63,759 nucleotides of DNA from RFSX01 sp964495785 (lineage in GTDB: Bacteria > Bacteroidota > Bacteroidia > Chitinophagales > Saprospiraceae): contig CAZBXL010000014.1 of the NCBI GenBank assembly GCA_964495785.1, positions 1-63,759 on the forward strand. Reading direction: 5' to 3'. A program made the translations under genes and the position numbers. This document shows, in pieces, positions 45,118 through 54,065 of this stretch; the stretch's first letter is position 1; each line of letters starts with the position of its first letter. Under the pieces are notes generated by a model. That model did not search any database. It saw nothing but the letters and a program-made list of their open reading frames with translations, and was not told where the DNA came from.

Positions 45118-45509
45118 TGATCAGTATATGATTTAACTAATGTGAAGTTTGTATAGGAAGAATGTTGCTTTTTTACAAGTTGTTTTTGAGACGTCATTAA
45201 AATATTATGTCACTTTTCTTTAAAAACGACGAATATAGCTTTTTTTAAATTTAACATACTCGATAAAGCTGTTTCAAATCTGAGACCACTTTGTCCACTA
45301 CAACGCAGGATAAGTCGTTATTGCTGTCATATAGGCCTGGAGTATAGTAAGTGAAGTCGCTTTGTAGACTATTTGTAGGGTTCAGTTTTGTTTATACATC
45401 TGCTCATTTGTACCTATTTTTTGGATTTATATGGATAAGTATCTTTCCTGAGCACCTTAATATTTTAAAATACAAATTTGGTTAGGTTTGCAATTTATTA
45501 GAAATACAA
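45118..45509. other. Intergenic interval with a coding-like remnant
   Basis: About 390 bases lie between the response regulator and the divergent DMT exporter. On the minus strand 45251-45391 is open for 46 codons and reads like protein (SDFTYYTPGLYDSNNDL), ending with a TAA. It has no ATG, GTG or TTG start in its first part and a stop directly before it. It may be a decayed gene end or chance. No RNA gene or terminator is visible. Confidence 0.3.
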
Positions 45510-46421
45510 GTGAAAACTAAGGCTAATACATTACTCATAATCCTATCATTTGCATCTACCTACATAATATGGGGATCCACATATTTATTTAGTTCATATG
45601 CGATAGAAGAGATTCCAGCCTTTAGAGTATGTGGTTATAGATATACTGCTGCAGGTTTAATTATACTTACTTTTTTTGCAATTAAGGGATTGAAAGATAA
45701 ACCTACGATGACTGAGCTTATTAATTCTTGTAAGGCAGGATTTATCTTTTTAGGCTTAGGTACGGGTGGAGCTATTTGGGCACTTAATTTTCTTGATACA
45801 GGATTAACCGCATTGATTATAGCTGGCGAGCCACTATTGATTGTATTCTTAATCTGGTTGATAAAAAAGCGGCGTCCTGCAAGTCAGACTTTTATCGGAA
45901 TTTTCATGGGGATCTTAGGGATGTATTTATTGGTGTCTCAGAGTACTTTAGTATCAGGAGAAGATCAGTGGATTGGTGTCCTTGTTATATTTTTATCAAT
46001 GTTAGCATGGGGCTTAGGTTCTATCTTCGTTAATGAGGCGCCATTACCATCGTCTCCATTTTTCAATTCTGGGGTACAAATGCTTGTCGGTGGTATAGCG
46101 ACATTTACCATTAGCTTCATCATAGGAGAGCGAGCGGGCTCTATCAGCGAGGTGAGCTCTGTCACTCTGTATTCACTTTTATATCTTATCGTCTTTGGGT
46201 CTATAATAGCATTTACAGCATTTAACTATCTTCTTAAGAATGTAGCTACCGAAAAAGTTGTGACTAATACTTATATAAATCCCATAATTGCGATGGGATT
46301 AGGATACTATTTTAGAGACGAAATAATAACACAACAGTCTGTCTTAGCAGCTGTTATTATGATTTTAGGTGTATTTATTATCAATACAAATAGACTTAAG
46401 AAAAGAAAAAAGACCCTATGA
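45510..46421 (+). CDS. EamA/DMT-superfamily membrane transporter
   Basis: The 303-residue protein has about ten hydrophobic helices in two EamA halves. The first begins FASTYIIWGSTYLFSSYAIEEIPAF, typical of RhaT/EamA carriers, and the second SMLAWGLGSIFVNEA. It probably exports small metabolites, by family; the substrate is unknown. The start is a GTG at 45510, followed by KTKANTLLIILSF. The ORF ends within a terminator hairpin. Confidence 0.88.
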   Translation: MKTKANTLLIILSFASTYIIWGSTYLFSSYAIEEIPAFRVCGYRYTAAGLIILTFFAIKGLKDKPTMTELINSCKAGFIFLGLGTGGAIWALNFLDTGLTALIIAGEPLLIVFLIWLIKKRRPASQTFIGIFMGILGMYLLVSQSTLVSGEDQWIGVLVIFLSMLAWGLGSIFVNEAPLPSSPFFNSGVQMLVGGIATFTISFIIGERAGSISEVSSVTLYSLLYLIVFGSIIAFTAFNYLLKNVATEKVVTNTYINPIIAMGLGYYFRDEIITQQSVLAAVIMILGVFIINTNRLKKRKKTL

Positions 46422-46440
46422 TTTGAAACATATGGTCTTT
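46409..46440 (+). terminator. Terminator overlapping the end of the DMT exporter gene
   Basis: AAAGACCCTAT and ATATGGTCTTT pair with one mismatch around a 10-base loop and are followed by a T-rich stretch. The stop codon of the exporter lies within the hairpin, so the last codons are part of the 5' arm. Confidence 0.55.
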
Positions 46441-46489
46441 ATTAAGTTTTATTTTATTTCTGTATGTGAAAATCTACTTCAATTCTTGA

Positions 46490-46711
46490 TTAGTATTCAT
46501 CTTCATTAAAAAGAAAATCATCCTTCCTTGGAAAATCAGGCCAGATCTCTACCATGTTATCATACATGTCACCCTCATCTTCTATCTCCTGCAAGTTTTC
46601 TATGACCTCCAGTGGAGCTCCAGTTCTTATCGCGTAATCTATTAATTCATCTCGCGTAGCTGGCCATGGCGCATCTTCTAAATGGTGTGCTAATTCTAAA
46701 GTCCAATACAT
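46490..46711 (-). CDS. DUF2795 family small protein
   Basis: This is a 73-residue acidic cytoplasmic protein. MYWTLELAHHLEDAPWPATR and DELIDYAIRTGAPLEVIENL match the DUF2795 pattern (a helical domain with a buried Trp-Pro and an Asp-Glu-Leu helix). The function is unknown. Short single-gene versions of this kind are common in Bacteroidota. Confidence 0.82.
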   Translation of the reverse strand: MYWTLELAHHLEDAPWPATRDELIDYAIRTGAPLEVIENLQEIEDEGDMYDNMVEIWPDFPRKDDFLFNEDEY

Positions 46712-46932
46712 TTATTTCAAAATTATTTGTATAAAAAAATGAAGGATTTAACCCCCTCTAAAATTCTCGCAAAATTATTAAAAAAAACAACTCGACCTAA
46801 TATTATGACTTTAAATAGATATTTATGTATATCAATCTGATATTCAATTACTTATGGGCTGTTGTCTGCTTTTAACTCTAATGCAATTTATTAACTACAA
46901 TATCTTACTAAAAATTCCCTGATTGGAAATAA

Positions 46933-47997
46933 TTATAAGATGAGCATAGCATCTCCGTAGCTGAAGAATCTGTATTTCTCCTTAATCGCCTCATTATATG
47001 CATCTAAGATCAAATCTCTCCCTGCAAATGCAGATACCATAATGACTAAAGAAGTTTTGGGTAGGTGGAAATTAGTGATCATACAGTTAGCTATACTAAA
47101 CTCATAAGGATGATATATGAATGTGTTAGTCCATCCTTCTGCCGACTTGAGCAAGCCGTTAGCTGATACTGCAGATTCTATTGATCTCATTGATGTCGTA
47201 CCTACAGAACAGACCTTTCTTTTGCCTTTGATCGCTTTATTAACAACATCAGCTGTGTCTTGATTAATCTGAAAGTATTCCGCCTCCATCTTATGCTTAG
47301 ATAGATCCTCTACCTCAATATCTCTAAATGTACCCAATCCTACGTGTAGGGTTACTTGTGGTAGATGTACGCCTTTAATCTCTAATCTTTTAATCAGAGA
47401 CTTGCTAAAGTGCAGGCCAGCAGTAGGTGCTGCGACGGCACCTAATTTAGAAGCATATACAGTCTGATACCTTTCGCTGTCTATTAGTTCTGGCTCTCTG
47501 TTGAGGTATTTAGGTATCGGTGTATTACCTAACTGCTTTAGTATGGCTTGATATTCATCCTCCTCACCATCAAAGAAGAATCTTATCGTCCTTCCTCTTG
47601 ATGTCGTATTATCTACTACTTCCGCAACTAATATCTCATTGCCATCTTCGTCAGAAAAATACAGTTTATTTCCTACTCTTATCTTACGAGCAGGATCTAC
47701 AAGGACATCCCATAATCGGGCTTCTTTATTTAATTCTCTAAGGAGAAAAACCTCTATTTGAGCACCTGTCTTCTCTTTCTTACCATATAACCTCGCTGGG
47801 AATACTTTGGTATTATTGAAGATCATGCAATCATCTTCATCGAAATAATCTAAAATATCCTTGAATGTCTTGTGTTCTATTTTACCGCTTTCTCGATGGA
47901 CTACCATTAGCCTGGACTCATCCCTTTCTTTAGCTGGATATTGAGCAATATAACCTTCAGGTAATTCAAAGTTGAATTGTGATAATTTAGTCTTCAT
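46933..47997 (-). CDS. queA: S-adenosylmethionine:tRNA ribosyltransferase-isomerase
   Basis: The 354-residue enzyme adds and rearranges the ribosyl of AdoMet onto preQ1 in tRNA to make epoxyqueuosine. Diagnostic segments are FELPEGYIAQYPAKERDESRL at the N-terminus, FNNTKVFPARL, VAAPTAGLHFS, LHVGLGTF and TNFHLPKTSLVIMVSAFAG. A candidate -7 box (TATTTTTG) lies 38 bases upstream. Confidence 0.97.
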   Translation of the reverse strand: MKTKLSQFNFELPEGYIAQYPAKERDESRLMVVHRESGKIEHKTFKDILDYFDEDDCMIFNNTKVFPARLYGKKEKTGAQIEVFLLRELNKEARLWDVLVDPARKIRVGNKLYFSDEDGNEILVAEVVDNTTSRGRTIRFFFDGEEDEYQAILKQLGNTPIPKYLNREPELIDSERYQTVYASKLGAVAAPTAGLHFSKSLIKRLEIKGVHLPQVTLHVGLGTFRDIEVEDLSKHKMEAEYFQINQDTADVVNKAIKGKRKVCSVGTTSMRSIESAVSANGLLKSAEGWTNTFIYHPYEFSIANCMITNFHLPKTSLVIMVSAFAGRDLILDAYNEAIKEKYRFFSYGDAMLIL

Positions 47998-48034
47998 GAA
48001 TAATTTTGATGTGAGCGTTCGATTTAAAGAGCGG

Positions 48035-48042
48035 CAAAAATA
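48035..48042 (-). promoter_or_regulatory. Candidate -7 box for queA
   Basis: The minus strand reads TATTTTTG, matching TAnnTTTG, 38 bases before the queA ATG, which would give a leader of about 30 bases. No good -33 element is seen. Confidence 0.28.
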
Positions 48043-48160
48043 TAAAAATCCTATATAAATAAGGGTTTGTCGCGATTATATTACAATGTTTAGCAGATGA
48101 ATAAAGTTCATTCATCTAATATTTTCATAATTGATATTAAGCATTGTGTATTTTTAGACC

Positions 48161-49414
48161 ATGATCACTTTGTTTAAAGTCATTTATGAAAGTGTCAGAC
48201 AGGCTTTTCAGTCATTGTTTGGTAATAAGCTTAGAAGCTTCCTATCTCTTATAGGTATTACAATTGGCATATTCTGCATAATATCCGTTAAGTCAGCTGT
48301 GGACTCTCTTCAGAAAAATGTAATGGCTGGATTTGCTGAGATAGGCAGTAATGTAGTGTATGTAGAGAAATATCCTTGGAACGAAGACTGGAGCAACAGT
48401 TATTGGAAATACATGAAAAGACCTGAGCCATCTCTATCTGATCTTGAGGTTATTTTAGATAAATCAGAATATACGGACAAGGCCTCATTCAATGTATTCT
48501 CAGGAGGACGTACTATTAGTTACAAATCAAGCTCTGTTTCAGGTGCTTTTATCATGGGGACATCTTATGATTTTCAAGATATTCAAAAATTAGAATACGA
48601 CAGCGGTAGATACTTTAATGCTTTAGAATCAAATTCTGGCAGTAATAAAGTTGTTTTAGGATATAAAGTAGCTCAACAACTTTTTAATAATATCGACCCC
48701 ATAGGTAAGCAAGTTAAGGTCTTTGGACAGAAATTCATGGTAATAGGAGTACTTAAGGAAGAAGGGGAGAGCATGTTTAATTTTATCAATTTTGATGAGG
48801 TCGTATGGTTTCCATTAACAACAGCCAGAAGATTCCTTAATATAGGTGCTAAGAGCAATATTGGAAGATCGCTTGTAATCAAAGCACATGAGGATATTGA
48901 ATTAGATGAACTCAAAAGTGAATTGACGGGTATATTGAGATCTCATAGACGTATAAGGCCGCGAGAGGATAGTGATTTTTCTCTTATGGAAATGACTGCA
49001 CTCAATGGTGTGGTTGAAGGTTTCTTTGGGGTTTTAAATTTAGCAGGTTGGGTTATCGGAGGATTTGCACTTATAGTTGGAATGTTTAGCGTCGCAAACA
49101 TCATGTTTGTTTCGGTTAAGGAGAGAACCAATATAATAGGGATCAAAAAAGCTCTCGGTGCCAAGAATTATATTGTCTTATTAGAATTCCTAATAGAATC
49201 AATCGTACTCTGTATTATAGGAGGACTCGTAGGAATCTTAATGACTTACGGCGTGATTAATCTTATAGCAAAACTTGCCGATTTTGAGATGGTTATGTCT
49301 ATGAATAATGCAATTATAGGAGTCGTGGTCAGTGTAGTTGTCGGAATTGTAGCTGGTATTATACCAGCTTTTTTAGCATCTATTCTGGATCCTGTTGAAG
49401 CGATGAGAAGGTAG
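48161..49414 (+). CDS. MacB/FtsX-type ABC transporter permease
   Basis: The protein has 417 residues. The N-terminal helix with the conserved NKLRSFLSLIGITIGIFCIIS is the MacB start. A periplasmic MacB_PCD domain follows at about residues 40-270. Three C-terminal helices are the FtsX-like region (GMFSVANIMFVSVKERTNIIGIKKALGAK, IVLCIIGGLVGILM, SVVVGIVAGIIPAFLAS). Such permeases pair with a LolD/MacB ATPase for lipoprotein release, peptide export or efflux. No ATPase gene is adjacent. Confidence 0.92.
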   Translation: MITLFKVIYESVRQAFQSLFGNKLRSFLSLIGITIGIFCIISVKSAVDSLQKNVMAGFAEIGSNVVYVEKYPWNEDWSNSYWKYMKRPEPSLSDLEVILDKSEYTDKASFNVFSGGRTISYKSSSVSGAFIMGTSYDFQDIQKLEYDSGRYFNALESNSGSNKVVLGYKVAQQLFNNIDPIGKQVKVFGQKFMVIGVLKEEGESMFNFINFDEVVWFPLTTARRFLNIGAKSNIGRSLVIKAHEDIELDELKSELTGILRSHRRIRPREDSDFSLMEMTALNGVVEGFFGVLNLAGWVIGGFALIVGMFSVANIMFVSVKERTNIIGIKKALGAKNYIVLLEFLIESIVLCIIGGLVGILMTYGVINLIAKLADFEMVMSMNNAIIGVVVSVVVGIVAGIIPAFLASILDPVEAMRR

Positions 49415-49475
49415 AGGAGGTATTCAGGATTTATATCACTTTAACAAAATTTCAATATACATCTTAGACAAAAAA

Positions 49476-49503
49476 AATAGCCTCATCTTACGACAAGGCT
49501 ATT
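49476..49503 (+). terminator. Terminator between the permease and rplT
   Basis: AATAGCCT and AGGCTATT form a perfect 8-bp stem with a 12-base loop, preceded by a run of A. It serves the leftward rplT transcript best, because in that direction the stem is followed by a T run. The rightward T tract is weak. Confidence 0.6.
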
Positions 49504-49534
49504 AGAGTATATTTTATAATTAAGCTTATTGCTC

Positions 49535-49879
49535 TTAATTTGCTTTCTGTAGGATAGCTTTAAATGCTTCAGGATTATTCATCGCTAAGTCAGCTAATAC
49601 CTTTCTATTAAGATTGATATCTGCTTTCTTAAGACTATGCATGAACTTAGAGTAAGATAAACCTTCCATTCTTGCAGCAGCATTGATACGTTGTATCCAT
49701 AATCTTCTGAAAGCTCTCTTCTTATTCCTTCTATCTCTGTATGCATACTGCATTGCCTTTTCTACGGCATTTTTAGCAACAGTGTATACATTCTTTCTTG
49801 CTCCAAAATATCCTTTGGCAGCTTTAATGATTTTTTTTCTTCTTTTTCTTGAAGCGACAGCGTTGACTGAACGTGGCAT
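49535..49879 (-). CDS. rplT: 50S ribosomal protein L20
   Basis: The 114-residue basic protein begins MPRSVNAVASRKRRKKIIK and has the conserved segment GARKNVYTVAKNAVEKAMQYAYRDRRNKKR, here split at residue groups GYFGARKNVYTVA and YRDRRNKKRAFRRLWIQRIN. L20 binds 23S rRNA and initiates 50S assembly. It is the last gene of infC-rpmI-rplT. Confidence 0.98.
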   Translation of the reverse strand: MPRSVNAVASRKRRKKIIKAAKGYFGARKNVYTVAKNAVEKAMQYAYRDRRNKKRAFRRLWIQRINAAARMEGLSYSKFMHSLKKADINLNRKVLADLAMNNPEAFKAILQKAN

Positions 49880-49950
49880 AGTATGATTATTTTAATGAAC
49901 TAAGGGATTCGTTTCGGAATCTTGGCCTCAGCACACAATTAATTAATTTT

Positions 49951-50145
49951 TTATTTACAAAGGAGATTCTTGATTCTTGGCACATCACACTCGGCTACAA
50001 GTGTTGATCCTGTTAGGTTTAACTTAGCACTGTTAGATTTCTTACGTAGTAAGTGTCTCTTACCAGCCTGAAATCTTTTAACTTTTCCAGAACCTGTTAT
50101 TTTAAATCTCTTTTTTGCGCTTGAATGCGTCTTCATTTTAGGCAT
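49951..50145 (-). CDS. rpmI: 50S ribosomal protein L35
   Basis: I choose the ATG read from 50145 (MPKMKTHSSAKKRFKITGSG), which gives 64 residues, the normal L35 length. The in-frame ATG at 50187 would add 14 residues not found in the family. It lies between infC and rplT in the conserved order. Confidence 0.97.
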   Translation of the reverse strand: MPKMKTHSSAKKRFKITGSGKVKRFQAGKRHLLRKKSNSAKLNLTGSTLVAECDVPRIKNLLCK

Positions 50146-50208
50146 AACTATTCTTTTAGGGCTGCAAAAGTACAATAAATTATACAAGTAAGTACAGCTT
50201 TGAGTTGC

Positions 50209-50793
50209 TTATTTTTTCTTCTTTTTGAGGGGAGATATCATGACGATCATACGTCTTCCTTCCATTTTTGGTAGATTTTCTGCACCACCATATTCCGCTA
50301 ATTCGTTGATAAATCTTAATAGAAGTAGTTGTCCACGATCTTTGAATACAATAGTACGACCCCTGAAATGCACATAAGCTTTGACTTTCGCTCCTTCGGT
50401 GAGAAATTTCTTAGCATGATTAAGCTTAAATTCAAAATCGTGCTCATCCGTATTAGGTCCAAATCTAATTTCCTTGATTACAGTCTTAGCTGTCTTATTC
50501 TTTATCTCCTTTTCTTTCTTCTTCTTAAGATATAGGAATTTATTAAAATCAATGATCTTAGCTACTGGAGGATTGGCATTAGGGCTTATTTCTACGAGAT
50601 CTAATTCCAAATCTTTTGCCCACTTGACAGCATCCATCGTATTGTGTACTCCGGATTCGATGGTTTTTCCAGCGATTTCACTTATTTCTTCAAAGTTTTC
50701 CCCTACAAGTCTGACTTGGCGAGATTTGATAAATTCGTTGACATTAAAGTCGTGTTTTGGTTGCCTTCTGAAAGGCTGTCTTCTTCTATTCAA
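50209..50793 (-). CDS. infC: Translation initiation factor IF-3
   Basis: The 194-residue protein has an Arg-rich N-terminal extension, then FNVNEFIKSRQVRLVGEN, DLELDLVEISPNANPPVAKI (linker) and the C-terminal domain with IRFGPNTDEHDFEFK and FRGRTIVF. The start appears to be a TTG at 50793: an in-frame stop lies 15 bases upstream with no ATG between. infC is known in many bacteria for non-ATG starts linked to IF3 self-control, though the enteric codon is AUU. It precedes rpmI and rplT. thrS, common upstream, is replaced here by clpC. Confidence 0.96.
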   Translation of the reverse strand: MNRRRQPFRRQPKHDFNVNEFIKSRQVRLVGENFEEISEIAGKTIESGVHNTMDAVKWAKDLELDLVEISPNANPPVAKIIDFNKFLYLKKKKEKEIKNKTAKTVIKEIRFGPNTDEHDFEFKLNHAKKFLTEGAKVKAYVHFRGRTIVFKDRGQLLLLRFINELAEYGGAENLPKMEGRRMIVMISPLKKKKK

Positions 50794-50871
50794 ATGTTTA
50801 TTATTTTATTAAATACTATTGTTCGTTTCAAAGTTAGTGTTTTTAAAGGGATAAATAGACTGAACAGAGAT

Positions 50872-53409
50872 TTATTGGATATCTTCTGCACTCATCTTTT
50901 GCGATAACTTTATGATTATGCCATCCTTTTCTTTGTTGATTACTGCTTTTAACTCGCTACCTTCTGCTGGACTTTCCGTTAATATGAACTCAGCCAAAGG
51001 ATCTTCTACATATTTCTGAATAGCTCTATTAAGAGGTCTTGCACCAAACTGAGGATCAAATCCTTTCTCTGCTACAAACTTCTTTGCAGAAGGCGTGAGG
51101 TGTAATTTATAACCCATTCCTTCAAGTCTGCCATAGAGATCTTTTAATGAAATATCAATGATCTTAAATATATGCTCTTGTTCCAAGCTGTTAAATATGA
51201 CAACATCATCTATTCTATTAAGAAACTCCGGAGAGAAAGTCTTTTTCATAGCTTTCTCAATTACAGACTTGGAATTCTCATCCATACTGTCTTTTCTTGC
51301 CTGAGTATTAAATCCAACACCTTGGCCAAAGTCTTTTAGCTGTCGAGCTCCTATGTTAGAAGTCATGATGATCAATGTATTTTTGAAATCTACTTTTCTT
51401 CCAAGACCATCAGTTAGTTGACCATCATCAAATACCTGTAATAGGACATTATATATATCTGGATGTGCTTTCTCAATCTCATCAAGTAATATAACTGAGT
51501 AGGGTTTTCTTCTTACCTTCTCAGTAAGTTGTCCTCCTTCTTCATAACCGACATATCCTGGAGGCGCTCCTATCAATCTACTTAAGGAGAACTTTTCCAT
51601 ATATTCTGTCATGTCTATTCTTATGAGAGCATCATCAGAGTCAAAGACTTGCTTAGCTAATACCTTTGCTAACTCAGTCTTACCTACACCAGTAGGACCT
51701 AAGAATATAAATGTACCGATCGGCTTAGATGGGTCTTTTAGTCCTAATCTATTTCTCTGAATGGCTTTACTGATTTTCTCGCAAGCACTATCCTGACCTA
51801 TGACGAATTCTTTGATTTTTTCAGTCATGCCCACAAGCTTTTTATTTTCTTGCTGAGCAACTTTGGTCACAGGAATACCTGTCATCATAGAGACGACCTC
51901 GGCTATATCATCATCATTGACGGGATATTTAGCAGCTTTGGTTTCATCTTCCCATTCTTTCTTACTTGTTTCAAGTTTCTTTATGAGCTTCGATTCTTGA
52001 TCTCTTAAATCTGCAGCCTTCTCATATTGCTGGTTTTTGACAGCCTGGTTCTTGGCATCCTTTACCCCTTCTATTTTTTCTTCTAATTCTTCTATGTACT
52101 TGGGTACATGTATGTTTTTTAAGTGTGTTCTGGCACCGACTTCATCTAAGACATCTATGGCTTTATCCGGAAAGAATCTATCTGTTATGTATCTATTTGA
52201 TAATTTAACACATGCTTGGATAGCCTCATCAGAGTACTCTACATTGTGAAAATCCTCATACTTAGATTTGATGTTCGTCAGGATTTCTATAGTTTCTTCT
52301 GGAGAAGGCGGCTCTACGATGACTTTTTGGAATCTTCTTTCTAAAGCTCCGTCTTTTTCTATATACTGTCTGTACTCATCTAATGTAGAAGCTCCTATGA
52401 CTTGGAGTTCGCCTCTTGATAGTGCAGGCTTAAAAATATTAGATGCATCCAGAGAACCTGTAGCCCCACCTGCGCCGACTATAGTATGTATCTCATCAAT
52501 GAATAATATGACATCTCGTGTCTTTTCTAATTCATTCATGATAGCTTTCATTCTTTCTTCAAACTGCCCTCTGTACTTAGTCCCAGCAACCAAAGCTGCA
52601 AGGTCCAGCATAACTATTCTTTTGTCAAAAAGAGTTCTACTGACTCTTCTTTGAATTATTCTGAGTGCTAATCCTTCCGCAATTGCAGTTTTACCAACTC
52701 CTGGTTCTCCTATAAGAATGGGGTTGTTTTTCTTCCTTCTACTTAGTATTTGTGATACTCTTTCTATTTCTGTTTCTCTACCTATGATAGGATCAAGTTT
52801 ATCCTCCTCTGCAAGCTTAGTCACATCTCTACCAAAGTTATCAAGGACTGGAGTACGAGACTTAGAACTCGCCTTTCTTCTTGTAAATGGATCTTCTTCA
52901 CTTTCCTCCATTGGTGGTAGGTCAGAATCGCTAGCTGATGTAATGTCTGTATAGTCAGACCCTTTTTCTTGATTGACGAATTCTAATTCATTTTTATATA
53001 TAGCGTAGTCAATTTCAAACTCATCTAATATACCTGCAGCTGTGTTTTCTCCTATTTTCAAGATAGATAGCATAATATGTTCAGGATTGATTTCTTCTTG
53101 CTTTAATGACTTAGCTTCTAAGAATGATACTTTTAGAGCTTTTTCAGCGTGTTTGTTTAATGGTATGCTCCCTACATTAAGCTGAGAACTTACACCTCTT
53201 TGATTTTGAATAGATGATTCTATCTTATATTTTAATTCATAGAGATCTACATCTAAAGAGTCTAAAACTTTTATAGCAACACTATCTTTATCTTTTATCA
53301 TACCCAGAAGAAGATGCTCTGTACCTATGAAGTCATTACCTAATCTAATGGCCTCATCTCTACTTATAGATATTATCTTCTTAACTTTGGGTGAAAACTT
53401 ACTATTCAT
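50872..53409 (-). CDS. clpC: ATP-dependent Clp protease ATP-binding subunit ClpC
   Basis: The protein has 845 residues. The Clp N-terminal double repeat is at about 1-145 (GNDFIGTEHLLLGMIKD, INPEHIMLSILK). The first AAA+ ring has Walker A GEPGVGKT at about 233 and IDEIHTIVGAGG. A UVR-like coiled middle region follows at about 445-480 (QYEKAADLRDQESKL), then a second AAA+ ring with GPTGVGKT at about 570 and LLDEIEKAHPDIYNVLLQ. The UVR-type middle and the two rings define ClpC over ClpA or ClpB. It unfolds substrates for ClpP and controls protein quality. It lies 78 bp upstream of infC on the same strand. Confidence 0.97.
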   Translation of the reverse strand: MNSKFSPKVKKIISISRDEAIRLGNDFIGTEHLLLGMIKDKDSVAIKVLDSLDVDLYELKYKIESSIQNQRGVSSQLNVGSIPLNKHAEKALKVSFLEAKSLKQEEINPEHIMLSILKIGENTAAGILDEFEIDYAIYKNELEFVNQEKGSDYTDITSASDSDLPPMEESEEDPFTRRKASSKSRTPVLDNFGRDVTKLAEEDKLDPIIGRETEIERVSQILSRRKKNNPILIGEPGVGKTAIAEGLALRIIQRRVSRTLFDKRIVMLDLAALVAGTKYRGQFEERMKAIMNELEKTRDVILFIDEIHTIVGAGGATGSLDASNIFKPALSRGELQVIGASTLDEYRQYIEKDGALERRFQKVIVEPPSPEETIEILTNIKSKYEDFHNVEYSDEAIQACVKLSNRYITDRFFPDKAIDVLDEVGARTHLKNIHVPKYIEELEEKIEGVKDAKNQAVKNQQYEKAADLRDQESKLIKKLETSKKEWEDETKAAKYPVNDDDIAEVVSMMTGIPVTKVAQQENKKLVGMTEKIKEFVIGQDSACEKISKAIQRNRLGLKDPSKPIGTFIFLGPTGVGKTELAKVLAKQVFDSDDALIRIDMTEYMEKFSLSRLIGAPPGYVGYEEGGQLTEKVRRKPYSVILLDEIEKAHPDIYNVLLQVFDDGQLTDGLGRKVDFKNTLIIMTSNIGARQLKDFGQGVGFNTQARKDSMDENSKSVIEKAMKKTFSPEFLNRIDDVVIFNSLEQEHIFKIIDISLKDLYGRLEGMGYKLHLTPSAKKFVAEKGFDPQFGARPLNRAIQKYVEDPLAEFILTESPAEGSELKAVINKEKDGIIIKLSQKMSAEDIQ

Positions 53410-53645
53410 CGATTACTTTTTGTCTCATCAATAATATTAAGATTATTTTACATATATCTTAATTTACTCAATATAAATGCCTAAAAACTGTACCATTGTT
53501 AGTATAATGTCATTATGGCTATTTTATATGTCAAGTTAGCCTTTTTGCTACACGCTTGCATGGCAATAACGCATGATTATCACATATTGTTAGGGAAATA
53601 ATATAAAAATGCTAAAAGGGATGCATTTTTGTAAAATTGAAGAAC

Positions 53646-53653
53646 TAAATTTG
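53646..53653 (+). promoter_or_regulatory. Candidate -7 box for the STAS-rnz pair
   Basis: TAAATTTG matches TAnnTTTG exactly, 19 bases before the ATG at 53673. A TTTG lies 14 bases further upstream (53628-53631), shorter than the usual 19-21 base spacing. Confidence 0.35.
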
Positions 53654-53672
53654 CCCTCATTAAAGATTCCAT

Positions 53673-54050
53673 ATGAAGTTTGTTATTGACAAGCAAGAAA
53701 AATATTTGCTTCTTCAACTTAATGAAGACAACCTTAATTCATTGATTGCTCCTGACCTTAAGTCAGAGTTCGTTTTTCTATGTAATGAAGGCGTCAAGAA
53801 TTTGATTCTTGATTTATCAGAAGTTAAGTACGTTGATTCCTCAGGTCTAAGTGCCATACTCACAGCCAATAGGCTCTGGAGTGAGCAGGGCTCATTTGTA
53901 CTTACGGGTGTCAAGCATCCGAGTGTCGTCAAACTCATAGAGATATCGAGACTTGAAAGTATCTTCAAAATTATTCCTACTGTAGAAGAATCTATTGACT
54001 TCATATACATGGAGGAAATAGAAAAAGAGCTTAAGTCTGAAGAAGAGTAA
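53673..54050 (+). CDS. STAS-domain anti-sigma factor antagonist-like protein
   Basis: The protein has 125 residues. The STAS core includes LILDLSEVKYVDSSGLSAILTANRLW, where the Ser in DSSG is the phosphorylation site of SpoIIAA-type proteins, and FVLTGVKHPSVVKLIEISRL. The acidic tail is short. No SpoIIAB-like kinase or sigma factor is nearby, so the partner is unknown. It is 15 bp upstream of rnz, an arrangement often seen in Bacteroidota. Confidence 0.9.
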   Translation: MKFVIDKQEKYLLLQLNEDNLNSLIAPDLKSEFVFLCNEGVKNLILDLSEVKYVDSSGLSAILTANRLWSEQGSFVLTGVKHPSVVKLIEISRLESIFKIIPTVEESIDFIYMEEIEKELKSEEE

Positions 54051-54065
54051 TCTTTATCTTAGATC

